The notes: generated by a model not told the origin, from the sequence alone. Shown: positions 8,634-16,968, numbered from the stretch's first letter. The stretch: 64,000 bases of DNA from Hyphomicrobiales bacterium (GCA_900467745.1 UBQW01000035.1:1-64000); one strand, 5' to 3'. A program made the numbers and translations.

Positions 8634-9611
8634 TTGAGCAATCAGGCTCGCTGGACTAGTCCCTTGGGCAAAGCGACAGCGGAGAGCACGACAATTTCCA
8701 ACACTACCAGCCCGAAGCTGCAGGGCTACATGTTCACCTTGGCGGCAGTTTTCATCTTTGCGGTTCAGGACAGCTTCTCGAAATACCTTGGCGAACGATA
8801 CTCGCCGATTCTGATCACCATGATCCGCTTCTGGGCGTTTGCAGCCTTTGTGATGCTGCTTGCCATGCGTAAGCCAGGCGGCATGCGGGGCGCTTTTGTG
8901 ACGAAACATCCGCTGATCCAGGTGATGCGCGGTGTGCTTCTGGTGGCAGAGATCGCACTCTTCGTGTTCGGCCTGGCGCATACAGGGCTTGCGATCACGC
9001 AGGCGATCTTCCAGTCGACGCCGCTGATCGTGACCATCCTGTCGATCCCGTTCCTCGGGGAACATGTCGGCTGGCGGCGTTGGATAGCCGTTACCGCCGG
9101 CCTGTTCGGTGTCCTTTTGATCATTAATCCGACAGGCGGGACGTTCAGCCTTTATCTTCTGCTTCCGCTCGCGTGCGCGACCATGTTTGCGCTTTATAGC
9201 GTCGCGACGAAGGCTGTCAGCCGCAAGGATTCAAGCTTTACCAGCCTGGCCTATACCGCCGTTGGCGGCGCGGTCTCGATCTCGCTGCTGGGGCCCTTCT
9301 ACTGGACGCCGATTGCCGTTTCTGATTGGCCGATGGTTGCAGCCCTTTGCGTTTGCGGTACCGTCAGCCACTATTGCCTGATCCGGGCCTACGATTCACT
9401 CCAGGCCTCCGAGGTGCAGCCGCTTGCCTATCTGCAACTGGTCGTGGGGGCTGTGATTGCAGTGATGTTCTTTGGCGAGACCTTGAGTTGGAACATGCTC
9501 ATCGGCTCCGTGATCGTCGTTGGCGCTGGTCTGTTCACCATGTGGCGGGAACACCGGGCTCAGTCGAAGAACAATCCGGCCTCCGGCGCCGGTCTCACCG
9601 AGCGTCCCTGA
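8634..9611 (+). CDS. EamA/DMT-family transporter
   Basis: A drug/metabolite-transporter-superfamily protein of up to 325 residues with about ten transmembrane segments arranged as two EamA repeats (roughly 35-165 and 180-305). The start is uncertain: TTG at 8634 or ATG at 8730, and neither has a clear ribosome-binding site. It follows the dehydrogenase by about 100 bases on the same strand, so it may be co-transcribed or have its own promoter. Family members export amino acids or other small metabolites; substrate unknown. Confidence 0.82.
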   Translation: MSNQARWTSPLGKATAESTTISNTTSPKLQGYMFTLAAVFIFAVQDSFSKYLGERYSPILITMIRFWAFAAFVMLLAMRKPGGMRGAFVTKHPLIQVMRGVLLVAEIALFVFGLAHTGLAITQAIFQSTPLIVTILSIPFLGEHVGWRRWIAVTAGLFGVLLIINPTGGTFSLYLLLPLACATMFALYSVATKAVSRKDSSFTSLAYTAVGGAVSISLLGPFYWTPIAVSDWPMVAALCVCGTVSHYCLIRAYDSLQASEVQPLAYLQLVVGAVIAVMFFGETLSWNMLIGSVIVVGAGLFTMWREHRAQSKNNPASGAGLTERP

Positions 9612-10090
9612 AAATCAATCGTTGCCATCCTTTGCCGACTGTCGTTCGACTTCTCGGGGCTTTCTCTGCGCCTTCGCTATCAATCCTGGAGCGCAAGATC
9701 GCTGGCAGCGAATTCAGATTTTTCGTCGCGCCGAGGCCGGTGAGGGCAAAAATCCAGCAATGATCGTAAAGCGAAGTCGTGGAACAAGCAGCGAGACTGT
9801 CTGACGCTACCGCTGCCGCCTGTGATTTCCGTCGTCGTGAGTGGCTGCAGGGCCAAGTGTCCACCATGAGCGCCGCGGTCGGGGTCTGTGACCGCGCGCA
9901 TGCAAACGTTAGCCGCTCAATTACCGGCTAGGCTGCCGAAGAAAGAGGCTAACGCACATTTGCGCAAAAACCGGGGCTTAGCTCGCCCAGAACTGGGAGA
10001 GGCGCGTTATTACGGCGATATGCGAGAGCCGATTGGTTGCCGATTATCACAGCGACCTGAAGCACAAGTCCGGTCTATGGTAAAAAAGTA

Positions 10091-10128
10091 GCGGGGATCC
10101 GACCATTCCACTAAAGCAGGATCCCCGC
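10091..10128 (-). terminator. Strong intrinsic terminator (minus strand)
   Basis: GCGGGGATCC at 10091-10100 and GGATCCCCGC at 10119-10128 form a perfect 10-bp stem around an 18-base loop. Read on the minus strand it is followed by TACTTTTTT. It lies downstream of a minus-strand coding tail (MLDRYHLID). Its loop sequence recurs in a second, differently stemmed hairpin at 37935-37967. Confidence 0.8.
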
Positions 10129-10130
10129 GT

Positions 10131-10200
10131 CGTCGCCTCATGGCTGATGAGTGCGGCGGCGGCGGATTTAGTCGATCAGATGATACCGGTCAAGCATGCG
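10131..10200 (-). repeat. Dispersed repeat, mini-gene tail MLDRxHxID (copy 1)
   Basis: Minus-strand coding tail MFDLLVNASRMLDRYHLID followed by a stop, then the terminator at 10091-10128. A diverged copy with tail MLDRCHPID and a terminator sharing the same loop bases (ACCATtCCACTAAAGC) is at 37935-38042. Both copies look like the end of a small gene plus its terminator; the front part is not alignable. Confidence 0.55.
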
Positions 10201-10280
10201 GCTCGCATTGACCAACAGGTCGAACATGCGCCCAGCTCACAACTTTGGAGTGGCCAACTGCGTCGAACCGTGTAGGGAGC

Positions 10281-10330
10281 AACCCTTCGCCGATCCCTCT
10301 ACCGTATCCAGAAACTTCCAAGCGAACGAA
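10281..10330 (-). repeat. Dispersed repeat, AWEFLD tail (diverged copy)
   Basis: On the minus strand this encodes FAWKFLDTVE in place of the AWEFLD(S/T)LE tail seen at 38956-39050 and 50984-51100, and keeps CCCTTCGCC of their terminator arm, but the stop codon is lost. It is a degenerate third copy. Confidence 0.5.
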
Positions 10331-10488
10331 TTATCGTGCCTGAACGAACAGCGATGACAAGTGGCTGGTATTCAGAGAAATTTCCACTCGCGCACGCGAG
10401 GGACAGTGAGGGAGGGGGTCTGCATCAATGTGCACGACGGTGGATCGATGGATCTGCCATGGACGCGGAAGTCTCGTGCTACGGATGC

Positions 10489-10761
10489 TCAGTGAAGTGT
10501 GCCGTTGGGGATATCCCACTCAAACTTAGCCAGCAAAAGCGTTGCTTTCTCAATGACATCGTTCGCTGAAGCCGAGTAGTCTTCGGCTATAGCAAACTGG
10601 TTTAGATCAAGTTTGTCCGCCAATTCCTCGAGGAGCATCCAGAGTTTATCGCCGTCGTGCTGAGCGATTGACGCAGATACGTGCAGGCGATGTGCCAGCG
10701 TTTCAAGGTAGACCTCGCGCTGTTTGACAGACATTTTGGAAAACTCGATGGTTCCAGACAT
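10489..10761 (-). CDS. Small helical protein, paralogous family
   Basis: A 90-residue protein whose start has an AGGGAG ribosome-binding site. It shares spaced residues with the protein at 56956-57249: a SxxxRE/ER start helix, LAHR(L/I)x(V/I)SA, DVIEKAxxLL, and a GTLH/GSIH end. A weaker relative is at 50682-50969. All are all-helical in appearance, acidic and lack known domains. It stands alone. Likely real because the pattern is conserved between paralogues; function unknown. Confidence 0.65.
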   Translation of the reverse strand: MSGTIEFSKMSVKQREVYLETLAHRLHVSASIAQHDGDKLWMLLEELADKLDLNQFAIAEDYSASANDVIEKATLLLAKFEWDIPNGTLH

Positions 10762-11178
10762 GGGCCGCTCCCTAGGGGTGCGCTGTCCGAAAAACTGACG
10801 AGGAGATAGGTGACAACCATCCTTCGAAGAGCAAGGGATAACATAAGTCATCGCCGGAGAAGATCAATGGTGGGTCGACGCTGATATCAGGCGGCTTTGG
10901 CGGATACCGTTCGATCGAGACGAGTTACTCGTGGTTTTTCCGAGGATCCGCGGTCCCTGGCAGTTGCTGCGATCCCATTCTCTCACGGACAGATTAGGTG
11001 ATCAGACCTGTGCTATAGAAGCATCTCTACAAGACTGAATGCGCCGCCTTAAAAGCCGCGTAGGTTGTCTGCAATTTCATGATTTAATGACCGGCACGCC
11101 AGAACGCGGTTTTGGACTGGCTCGCGGGGTACGCAGGCCAGCCGGTCGCCGGCCTGCTTACCCAAGTCGAAGCAAATA
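10762..11178. other. Gap between two minus-strand genes
   Basis: No supported gene. A plus-strand ORF at 11039-11278 overlaps the DUF4394 gene and looks like a shadow. I see no clear palindrome or terminator. Confidence 0.4.
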
Positions 11179-11967
11179 TCAGCTGGGAGTCAATACGGCG
11201 ATGTCGCGTACCTCGCCGTCAAGCCCCTCGATCGAACCGACTTCAGTTGCAGCACCCGTCTCAAGGCTGACCGTGTAGAGCATCTTGCCCGCAGCAAGAT
11301 AGGCTGTGTTTTTGCCGTCTTCCGTTGTCTGGATGTCGAAGGCATATGTAGCGGGGGTGTCCTTGATGCCGAGCTTTCCGATCGCCTTCAGCGTGCCGTC
11401 GTTGGGCTTGGTTTGCTGGATCAGAGCGCCGATCGTGGCATCGATGTTGTACATTGCCGTCTTCTCGGGCTTGCCAAACGAATTGGTGTAGGCTGCAGCG
11501 ACGATGTTTGGCGTTTCTCCCTTGTGCATGTCACCATCCTCGTAGGACAGTACACCGTCGACCGTGACCGCACCCGTGTCTGGATGGACACGATGGTTGG
11601 TTGTCCCGGTCATGAAACGCAGGCGGTCGGCCATCGGGTTGAAGTCCACGACCACGGGCGCGTTGGTTAGGCTCAGGGTCTTGTCCATCTTTGCGGCCTC
11701 ACTCGCAGCCCCGGTTTCGGGGTTGATCGAGACGATGCGATGGTCAGCTGTGACACCGATGACGGTCTTGGTGCCTGGACGGAAATCGATACCGATCAGC
11801 TTGTCGACGCCTGTGACCTCCATCGTTTTGGAGACCGCAGGCTTTTCCGTGTCGAACATGACGAGCGTCTTGTCGCCCGTCAGACCGAGCACCGGGGCGG
11901 CGGCGGCGGCGCTTGCGGTCAAGGCGAATAAGGAGGAGGTTATCAGTGTGGCACGAATGATGGACAT
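11179..11967 (-). CDS. DUF4394 exported beta-propeller-like protein
   Basis: A 262-residue protein with a signal peptide (hydrophobic core then ASAAAAAP, cleavage near residue 24). The mature part repeats short motifs typical of DUF4394: IGIDFRPGTK, ITGVTADHRIVSINPETGAA, VDFNPMADRLRFMTGT, and HRVHPDTGAV, suggesting a propeller-like fold acting outside the cytoplasm. It is divergent from an ECF sigma factor and its anti-sigma factor, so it may be a target of that sigma factor; that is inference from position. No catalytic residues can be named. Confidence 0.85.
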   Translation of the reverse strand: MSIIRATLITSSLFALTASAAAAAPVLGLTGDKTLVMFDTEKPAVSKTMEVTGVDKLIGIDFRPGTKTVIGVTADHRIVSINPETGAASEAAKMDKTLSLTNAPVVVDFNPMADRLRFMTGTTNHRVHPDTGAVTVDGVLSYEDGDMHKGETPNIVAAAYTNSFGKPEKTAMYNIDATIGALIQQTKPNDGTLKAIGKLGIKDTPATYAFDIQTTEDGKNTAYLAAGKMLYTVSLETGAATEVGSIEGLDGEVRDIAVLTPS

Positions 11968-12159
11968 GTCTTTCTCCCGTTGTTGGTCTGCGGGGCGATC
12001 AGGGTTCTGCCCGAAATGCTCCCACTATCAGGACACGGCAGCAGGCCCATCTGGATGCAGGCGGCGAAAAAATGTTGCCGGACGCATCCATTCCGACGCG
12101 CCGTGGGTATAGGAAGTTGATCGTGTTCTTCGACACGGCCGGTATGGGGGACCTTTTGC

Positions 12160-12711
12160 ATGCTGATGGGCGTCAGGCCGGATGATCTTGGAGGAGCGCT
12201 TGCAGCTTGCGCGAATGGCGATCGCAACGCGTTGCGGAGTATTTACGATCAGGAGGCGGGCCGACTTGTCGCGATTGCCGAACGTATCGTGCGGCGGCGC
12301 GACCTTGCCGAAGAGGTTGTACAGGACGCCTTCATCCGCATCTGGACCCATGCTCATCAATATAATCCGGCCTGTGGCTCTGCCCGAGGTTGGATTTTCG
12401 CGATTGTCCGCAACCGGGCTCTCAATCTCCTTCGTGATGGCAGGCGCGAACTGACAGTCAAAGACGTCGGCGTGCTCCGCGATGAAGAAGACGCCAGCGA
12501 GGTGATCGCAGCCTGGCAGTCATTGGATCGCAACTCGCGACTATATGAGTGCCTCGCAACACTCGACGAAACCAAGCGGCGCAGCATTCTAATGGCCTAC
12601 GTCAAAGGCTATACACATGGCGAAATCGCCGGCCGGCTGCGCATGCCACTCGGTACCGTCAAGTCCTGGATCAGGCGTGGCCTGACGGCGCTCAGGGAGT
12701 GCATGGGATGA
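12160..12711 (+). CDS. ECF RNA polymerase sigma factor
   Basis: A 183-residue extracytoplasmic-function sigma factor. Region 2 is at about 25-95 (DLAEEVVQDAFIRIW, NPACGSARGWIFAIVRNRALN) and region 4 at about 125-180 (GYTHGEIAGRLRMPLGTVKSWIRRGL), joined by a short linker as in ECF proteins. It directs RNA polymerase to stress promoters when freed from its anti-sigma factor. Its stop overlaps the start of that gene by ATGA, so the pair is translationally coupled. The combination with an RskA-type partner points to a SigK-like group. Confidence 0.92.
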   Translation: MLMGVRPDDLGGALAACANGDRNALRSIYDQEAGRLVAIAERIVRRRDLAEEVVQDAFIRIWTHAHQYNPACGSARGWIFAIVRNRALNLLRDGRRELTVKDVGVLRDEEDASEVIAAWQSLDRNSRLYECLATLDETKRRSILMAYVKGYTHGEIAGRLRMPLGTVKSWIRRGLTALRECMG

Positions 12712-13412
12712 GATATGAGCATGCAGACATACCTCGGATCGCCGACGAATACGTGCTGGGTCTGCTCGATCCAGGCGATATGGCCGAAATCGAGGAAGCG
12801 ATGGACCGCGATCCAAACCTACGTGCAGCCGTGGCAATCAGCCGTGATCGTCTTCTCCCGCTCGACATGGCGCTTGAACCCGCTGTCGTCGGGGAGTCGC
12901 TCTGGCAGCGTATCAAATCCGCTTTGCCTGACCATCAAATCGCTGGCACTCCGGCCCTAATCCGGCCTGCCAATAAGAACCGCCCACTTGTATGGCGAAA
13001 CACTGCTGTCGGTGCGCTTGCCGCCACCATCCTGCTTGCGATCGGGTTGGCATTCAGCTTGATGCGAAACGTGGAACCAGTCGTCGTAGCAGTTCTCGTA
13101 AGCGAGACTGGTGAAATCCGGGCGATCGTCGAGGATTTTGGCAACGAAAACGCAGCCGTGCGCGTGCTCTCCGATTTTGATGTTCCAAACGACAAGACGA
13201 TCCAGGTCTGGACCTTGCCGTCGCGCGAAATGGGTCCGGTATCCCTTGGGCTCTTGAAGGGAGTGCACTCGGCTCGACTTTCCGGTCCGGAACTTCCCGC
13301 TCCACAACTGGATCAGCTCTATGAACTGACCCTCGAACAGGCAGGGGGCTCGCCAACCGGGAGGCCAACAGGACCAATTCTTGCCAAGGGCCTGGCGAAG
13401 CTGCCCCGCTAG
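12708..13412 (+). CDS. Membrane anti-sigma factor, RskA-like
   Basis: A 234-residue anti-sigma factor. The N-terminal cytoplasmic part (ADEYVLGLLDPGDMAEIEEAM at its start) is the anti-sigma domain of the RskA/ChrR-lacking type, with no zinc HCC motif. One transmembrane helix lies at about 103-123 (ALAATILLAIGLAF), and the periplasmic C-terminal domain carries IQVWTLPSREMGPVSLGLL, typical of RskA-type domains. It should hold the sigma factor at the membrane until regulated proteolysis. The ATG start overlaps the sigma gene's stop. Confidence 0.88.
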   Translation: MRYEHADIPRIADEYVLGLLDPGDMAEIEEAMDRDPNLRAAVAISRDRLLPLDMALEPAVVGESLWQRIKSALPDHQIAGTPALIRPANKNRPLVWRNTAVGALAATILLAIGLAFSLMRNVEPVVVAVLVSETGEIRAIVEDFGNENAAVRVLSDFDVPNDKTIQVWTLPSREMGPVSLGLLKGVHSARLSGPELPAPQLDQLYELTLEQAGGSPTGRPTGPILAKGLAKLPR

Positions 13413-13987
13413 CGATCGACTGAGGCGCCTGTCTGGTTGACTTTTTGGCACCAGCCACGTCGTGCTCCTCACTTGGTCGGTCTTAATAGAGCGGCGAGGT
13501 CAGGGCACCCCAGCGAGACCAGCGGGGTCTGTGGCTCTCGCCGGCGAACACGGAGTAAGCGGTGTTTTCTTCGCACGCTGACCAACCGCGGTCGACCGGC
13601 CCAAGCTACCGCTGGAAGTTGATGGCAACAAAGCGCGATTTGGGGTCATCACTGTGGCGGGCGAGTACCTTTGTCCCGCCCGCGCGGCCGTTTGACCAAT
13701 CACCAGGCTTTCAGGCCCAGCAACGTCCCGCCAAGCTCCGGAAGCTCGGCGATGGAGTTGTTCTGTGTCTCCCACTCGCGCGGATAGAAAGGAAAAGCAT
13801 CGCGTTGCCGGTGCCAAGATCACGCCACAGGCGGATGCGCTCCCGACGCTCGGCGTCGTTGTCGAGATAGGGTTTGCGCGGCGCGTATCCCAGGAATGAG
13901 AATGGCAACGCTGCAAAAACGGTGTTCATATTTGCCCCTATCCTTGCGCGCCACGCGCACCCCCCTATTTGTTGATGGGCGTCGTCT
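13413..13987. other. Gap with a possible broken gene
   Basis: The only protein-like frame is on the minus strand, beginning at 13929 (MNTVFAALPFSFLGY) and continuing about 48 residues before the protein-like signal shifts to another frame. This suggests a broken gene of unknown family. Other ORFs look like shadows. Confidence 0.35.
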
Positions 13988-14280
13988 TCAAGCCGCTTTT
14001 GCTTTCAGCGGAATGATTGCTTCCAATTCAGCACCCACGCTTTCCTCGGCAGTCGATAGGTCGAACGCAGTTTGCATGTTGATCCAGAACTCCGGGGTAG
14101 TGTTGAACAGCTTGGCCAAGCGCAAAGCCGTATCGGTGGTAATCGGGTTCTTTTCAGCAACAATCCGCTCGATGCGGGCGCGCTGGACGTTCAGAAGCTT
14201 GGCCAGCGTGTAGGCTTTTAGGCCGTTGGGTTCCATGAACTCTTCGCGGAGTATTTCGGCGGATGGAAGCGAGTTGCCAT
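13988..14280 (-). pseudogene. higA: HigA-type antitoxin, frameshifted
   Basis: XRE-family antitoxin of the HigA/VapI type. From the ATG at 14280 the first codons read MATRFHP, as expected, but the rest of the protein (AEILREEFMEPNGLKAYTLAKLL, then ITTDTALRLAKLFNTTPEFWINMQ) continues in another frame, so about one base is missing near 14258. An alternative start in the second frame could in principle yield a shortened protein. It follows the broken toxin gene as in a normal higBA operon, with the palindromic operator upstream at 14591. Confidence 0.7.
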
Positions 14281-14307
14281 TGTAGTTTTCCCCTTGCAGC
14301 AAGTTCG

Positions 14308-14590
14308 TCAGTGGTAATCGACAATCTCCACATCCTCTGGCCCGACGTCGGTCCGACGGGCATATTCGCCACTGGTCGTTGATCCGGATTGCATGTTGGC
14401 CTGCGCGGTCTTTTTTCAGCTTTTCCAACTTGTTGCCCGGAGGAGCTAGCAAATTAGTGCAGAAGCGTTACCGAGCATGAACATCTTTCGCCTTGCCACT
14501 TGGCAAGATCGGTTGGAACTCCTTCGGTGTTTTGTTGTCTACGAGAGCCGGGGCCCAATCGTCGGGATGGCTGATAATTGTCATTGCTCA
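14308..14590 (-). pseudogene. higB: HigB/RelE-type toxin, decayed
   Basis: Pieces of a HigB mRNA-interferase are spread over three frames: QVARRKMFMLGNASAL, then LAPPGNKLEKLKKDRAGQ with HAIRINDQWRIC, then a tail (about EDVEIVDYH and stop at 14308). At least two small deletions separate them, one near 14450 and one of two bases near 14350. The toxin cannot be made, which explains why the antitoxin could also decay. Recognition is from memory of the family's PPGN..LKGDR..QHSIRINDQWR pattern. Confidence 0.72.
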
Positions 14591-14652
14591 TTACGTTGCA
14601 TGGCATGCAACGTAACACAAGAAAAACGTAGCATGCCAAGTTACGTTCCATG
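14591..14652. promoter_or_regulatory. Palindromic operator upstream of higBA
   Basis: Arms TTACGTTGCATG (14591-14602) and CATGCAACGTAA (14604-14615) form a perfect 12-bp inverted repeat around one base. Related half-sites follow: AACGTAGCATG at 14625-14635 and TTACGTTCCATG at 14641-14652. This sits just upstream of the broken higBA genes, the usual place for antitoxin autoregulation, and has stayed symmetrical although both genes have decayed. Confidence 0.65.
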
Positions 14653-14966
14653 GTTTGCGTATTGCGGGGCTATTCCAGTGCCGATGGCCTGCAGGTCGTG
14701 CCAATGATGTGGTGTCAGAGCGCGCGCCCACATTCGACTTGAGAGCGAAGTCCGAACCTACCGCCGACGCGCTCATCCTGCAGCGTCCTCGAAGGGCGAA
14801 AAGATCGGGCAAATGAATCCCGAGCCCTGCCAGCCGATCTGCCCAGAGTTACCGCGGGCGGGGTGTAAAACAATTTCGGGAGAGCGAACTGTGTTGGAAC
14901 AAGTCGCGATAACCGAGGTTCCTAACTGCAACTTGAGAAAAACTTTAATGAAAGTAGGAGAATACC

Positions 14967-15305
14967 ATGCGCATGAAACTCGCAGCCGCCTCGATCCTCG
15001 CGCTAGGCTTGATGACCTCGACCTCTTACGCGCAGTCCAACCCTACACCCAACAACATGGCAGGTGACAAGACGGCCGGTGAGGACGCGGGTGGGGGCGC
15101 GAATGGTGACATCCAGACCCGAACGGGCACGAATGAGCCTGTCGTGGTTGACCCGAGTGCCACAAATAGCACGATGGGCAACACGAACACGACTGGAACC
15201 GTCGACCGCAGCAAGTGCACTGACCGCGCGGCACCCGGTGCTGTCGACACACAGGGTGGCAACAGCGGCGCTTCCGTGAGTGACGCTTGCCCTGACAACA
15301 AGTAG
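14967..15305 (+). CDS. Exported Thr/Asn/Gly-rich small protein
   Basis: A 112-residue protein with a ribosome-binding site (AGGAG) and a signal peptide (MRMKLAAASILALGLMTS, cleavage after AQ near 23). The mature part is low-complexity, rich in Thr, Asn, Gly and Asp, and has two cysteines (near 87 and 108) that might form a disulfide. No domain recognised. Periplasmic or secreted location is inferred from the leader. Isolated gene. Confidence 0.7.
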   Translation: MRMKLAAASILALGLMTSTSYAQSNPTPNNMAGDKTAGEDAGGGANGDIQTRTGTNEPVVVDPSATNSTMGNTNTTGTVDRSKCTDRAAPGAVDTQGGNSGASVSDACPDNK

Positions 15306-15727
15306 TCTAAACGCGGCGGGGCGCTGAATGGTGCCCTGCCACGTACTCGATCCACGACAATGAAGTGCGGCGTGATCGAGAGCTCCGCGATCGATGCGCG
15401 CAAATAGGGCTCGTTGAATTAATGGATGCGCGGACCTCATTGAGGAGCCTGTCAAAGATTTATCAAAGAAATACGGCGCGACGTCTGGTGCGGTAGTGGA
15501 AGCGCGTCGTCGAATGCTCGTTGATAGCATCGAAGGCGCTCAGGAAGCGCCGTTTCTTCGCCGTGGGATATCTATCCGACAGTCGCAGTCACTGACTTAG
15601 ACGGTGGCGACCTTCATGAAACTTCGGCGACTAGAACTTTGAGACGAGGGGACAATTATGTACGATATCGTACCAAGCTCGGGCTAGGGCTCGGGAGCAC
15701 ACCTCTGTTTGCACAAGCAAACTCCGC
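15306..15727. other. Gap with a possible coding fragment
   Basis: On the plus strand, 15427-15597 can be read as DLIEEPVKDLSKKYGATSGA and a following basic, helix-like stretch ending in a stop at 15598. It has no start codon with a ribosome-binding site and may be a remnant of a helix-turn-helix gene. Otherwise nothing is seen. Confidence 0.3.
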
Positions 15728-16042
15728 ATGCCCAGTGACCGATAGTCGTGCTCGTTGTCGAGCCACGTATTCTTCTGTCGATCACAGCGGAGTTGGAGGA
15801 CGAGGGCTTCGTCGCGTTTTAAGCTGGCACCGCTGACGAGGCGGATCGCGGTCCTTAAATTGCATGCCGGAATCAATCCTGTCTTCACGGGCGTTGACAT
15901 GCCGGGAAGTATGGACGGGCTGAAACTTGCAGCATTTGTTCGCGATCGCTGGCCGCCGATCAAAATCATCGTAACGTCCGGCTACCGTCAGCCTGAAGTC
16001 GAGCAGCTCCTCAAAGGTTCGCCCTTCCTGAAAAAGCCCTAA
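15728..16042 (+). pseudogene. Response-regulator receiver domain, decayed
   Basis: Remnant of a CheY-like receiver protein related to the intact one at 27566. The first part reads IVVLVVEPRILLSITAEL then EDEGFVAF, followed by TAA where a Glu codon is expected; AGTADEAD follows, then a frameshift to KLHAGINPVFTGVDMPGS and the tail IKIIVTSGYRQ ... FLKKP. The phosphoacceptor Asp of the TDVDMPG motif is Gly (GGC), and the acidic pocket ED is EP. It cannot function as a switch. Confidence 0.8.
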
Positions 16043-16144
16043 ATCTCTTCCGAAGTCGTGACAATAATCCGTGAGCTATTGGCGGATTGATATGGCTTTG
16101 GCGATCGGCGAAACGATCACGCCAAGGGCGCTGTTCAGGCGCAG

Positions 16145-16333
16145 TTAAGCGTCGTCGATGTGACCCGCGTTTTCAGTGAACTCGCGTTCTTTCGCGTTGC
16201 GCACGTCACCGGACATCTTCTCCGTCTGGTATGGTCCCAACGATCCGGTGGCACCGTCGTTGTTCCATTCTACCCAATGGCCCTTGTCATCGGATCGAAC
16301 GACTACGGATAGTGATTGCTTTTCTTGTGACAT
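16145..16333 (-). CDS. Small hypothetical protein
   Basis: A 62-residue soluble protein; start chosen at MSQEKQSLSVVV, which has an AGGGGA ribosome-binding site about 10 bases upstream. The first half looks like a small beta sheet (SLSVVVRSDDKGHWVEWNND), the second half is charged and probably disordered. No family recognised. It lies just downstream of another small gene on the same strand. Confidence 0.55.
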   Translation of the reverse strand: MSQEKQSLSVVVRSDDKGHWVEWNNDGATGSLGPYQTEKMSGDVRNAKEREFTENAGHIDDA

Positions 16334-16451
16334 TGATAGGTCCCCTGCTATCCGCGACCATAACTGGAATTCGGGCCATGGGACAAGGTCCAAGATCGTA
16401 CAGTCAGATGGTGTCCCGACCTCTTGGGCGCAGCTGTTGCATCACTGTGGA

Positions 16452-16643
16452 TCAAGAGCAGACCAACTCAGCAATCTTCGCTTCATCACGAGCGAGCCGT
16501 GCCTCCCGGAGCCGTTGGGTCTTAGCCTGCCGGGCCTGTTCTTCGGTCTGAAGTTCCTCGACGGCTTGGCCGCGTGCGAAGAACTGGGATTGGACACGGT
16601 CGAATGCTGATTCGGCCTGGTTCCTGGATTTACTCTGGGTCAT
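16452..16643 (-). CDS. Small coiled-coil protein
   Basis: A 63-residue, Gln/Arg/Glu/Ala-rich protein with an excellent GGAGG ribosome-binding site. Almost all of it (from QAESAFDRV to DEAKIAEL) is a continuous amphipathic helix or coiled coil. The C-terminal pattern KTxRLRExRxxxDE resembles the 64-residue protein at 59078-59272, so the two may be related. Function unknown. It is between the cspA terminator and the small gene at 16145. Confidence 0.6.
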   Translation of the reverse strand: MTQSKSRNQAESAFDRVQSQFFARGQAVEELQTEEQARQAKTQRLREARLARDEAKIAELVCS

Positions 16644-16664
16644 GAAACCTCCATCGATTTCGAG

Positions 16665-16705
16665 GCAAAAAATCGAAAGGGCCGAACAAGCATTGCCCGG
16701 CCCTT
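16665..16705 (-). terminator. Intrinsic terminator downstream of cspA
   Basis: AAGGGCCG (16677-16684) pairs with CGGCCCTT (16698-16705). On the minus strand the stem is followed by TCGATTTTTT. It lies between the cold-shock gene and the next minus-strand gene, so it most likely ends the cspA transcript. Confidence 0.75.
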
Positions 16706-16758
16706 CAAACGCGCTGTCCCATTGCCAGTACATCCGTGGTCAATGAGACCGCATTCAA

Positions 16759-16968
16759 TTATGCTGCCTGCAGGTTGCAGGCGGACATTTTGCCGGACTT
16801 CGCGTCGCGCTCGAGGTCGTAGCCAATCTTCTGGCCTTCAACGATTTCGCGCATTCCTGCACGCTCGACCGCAGAGATATGAACGAATGCGTCAGCGCCG
16901 CCGTTATCTGGCTGAATGAAGCCGAAGCCCTTGGTGGAATTGAACCATTTTACTGTGCCTGTGGTCAT
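16759..16968 (-). CDS. cspA: Cold-shock protein (CspA family)
   Basis: A 69-residue single cold-shock domain, an RNA/DNA chaperone of the cytoplasm. RNP1 is KGFGFI (13-18) and RNP2 is FVHIS (28-32); VKWFN is at 6-10. Length is normal for the family. The ATG has an AGGGTA ribosome-binding site. The open frame extends far upstream, but that part is the leader; long structured 5' leaders are usual for cold-shock genes. It has its own terminator and is not in an operon. Confidence 0.95.
   Translation of the reverse strand: MTTGTVKWFNSTKGFGFIQPDNGGADAFVHISAVERAGMREIVEGQKIGYDLERDAKSGKMSACNLQAA

Larger units (their letters stand above)
9612..10488. other. Long gap with mini-gene remnants and a terminator
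   Basis: No solid gene. A plus-strand ORF at 9888-10091 (67 residues, basic) has no recognised domain and is doubtful. On the minus strand, short coding tails end at 10157-10175 region (MLDRYHLID, then stop) and a diverged AWKFLDTVE tail lies at 10281-10330; both are members of repeats found elsewhere in this window. The terminator at 10091-10128 follows the first tail. Confidence 0.45.
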
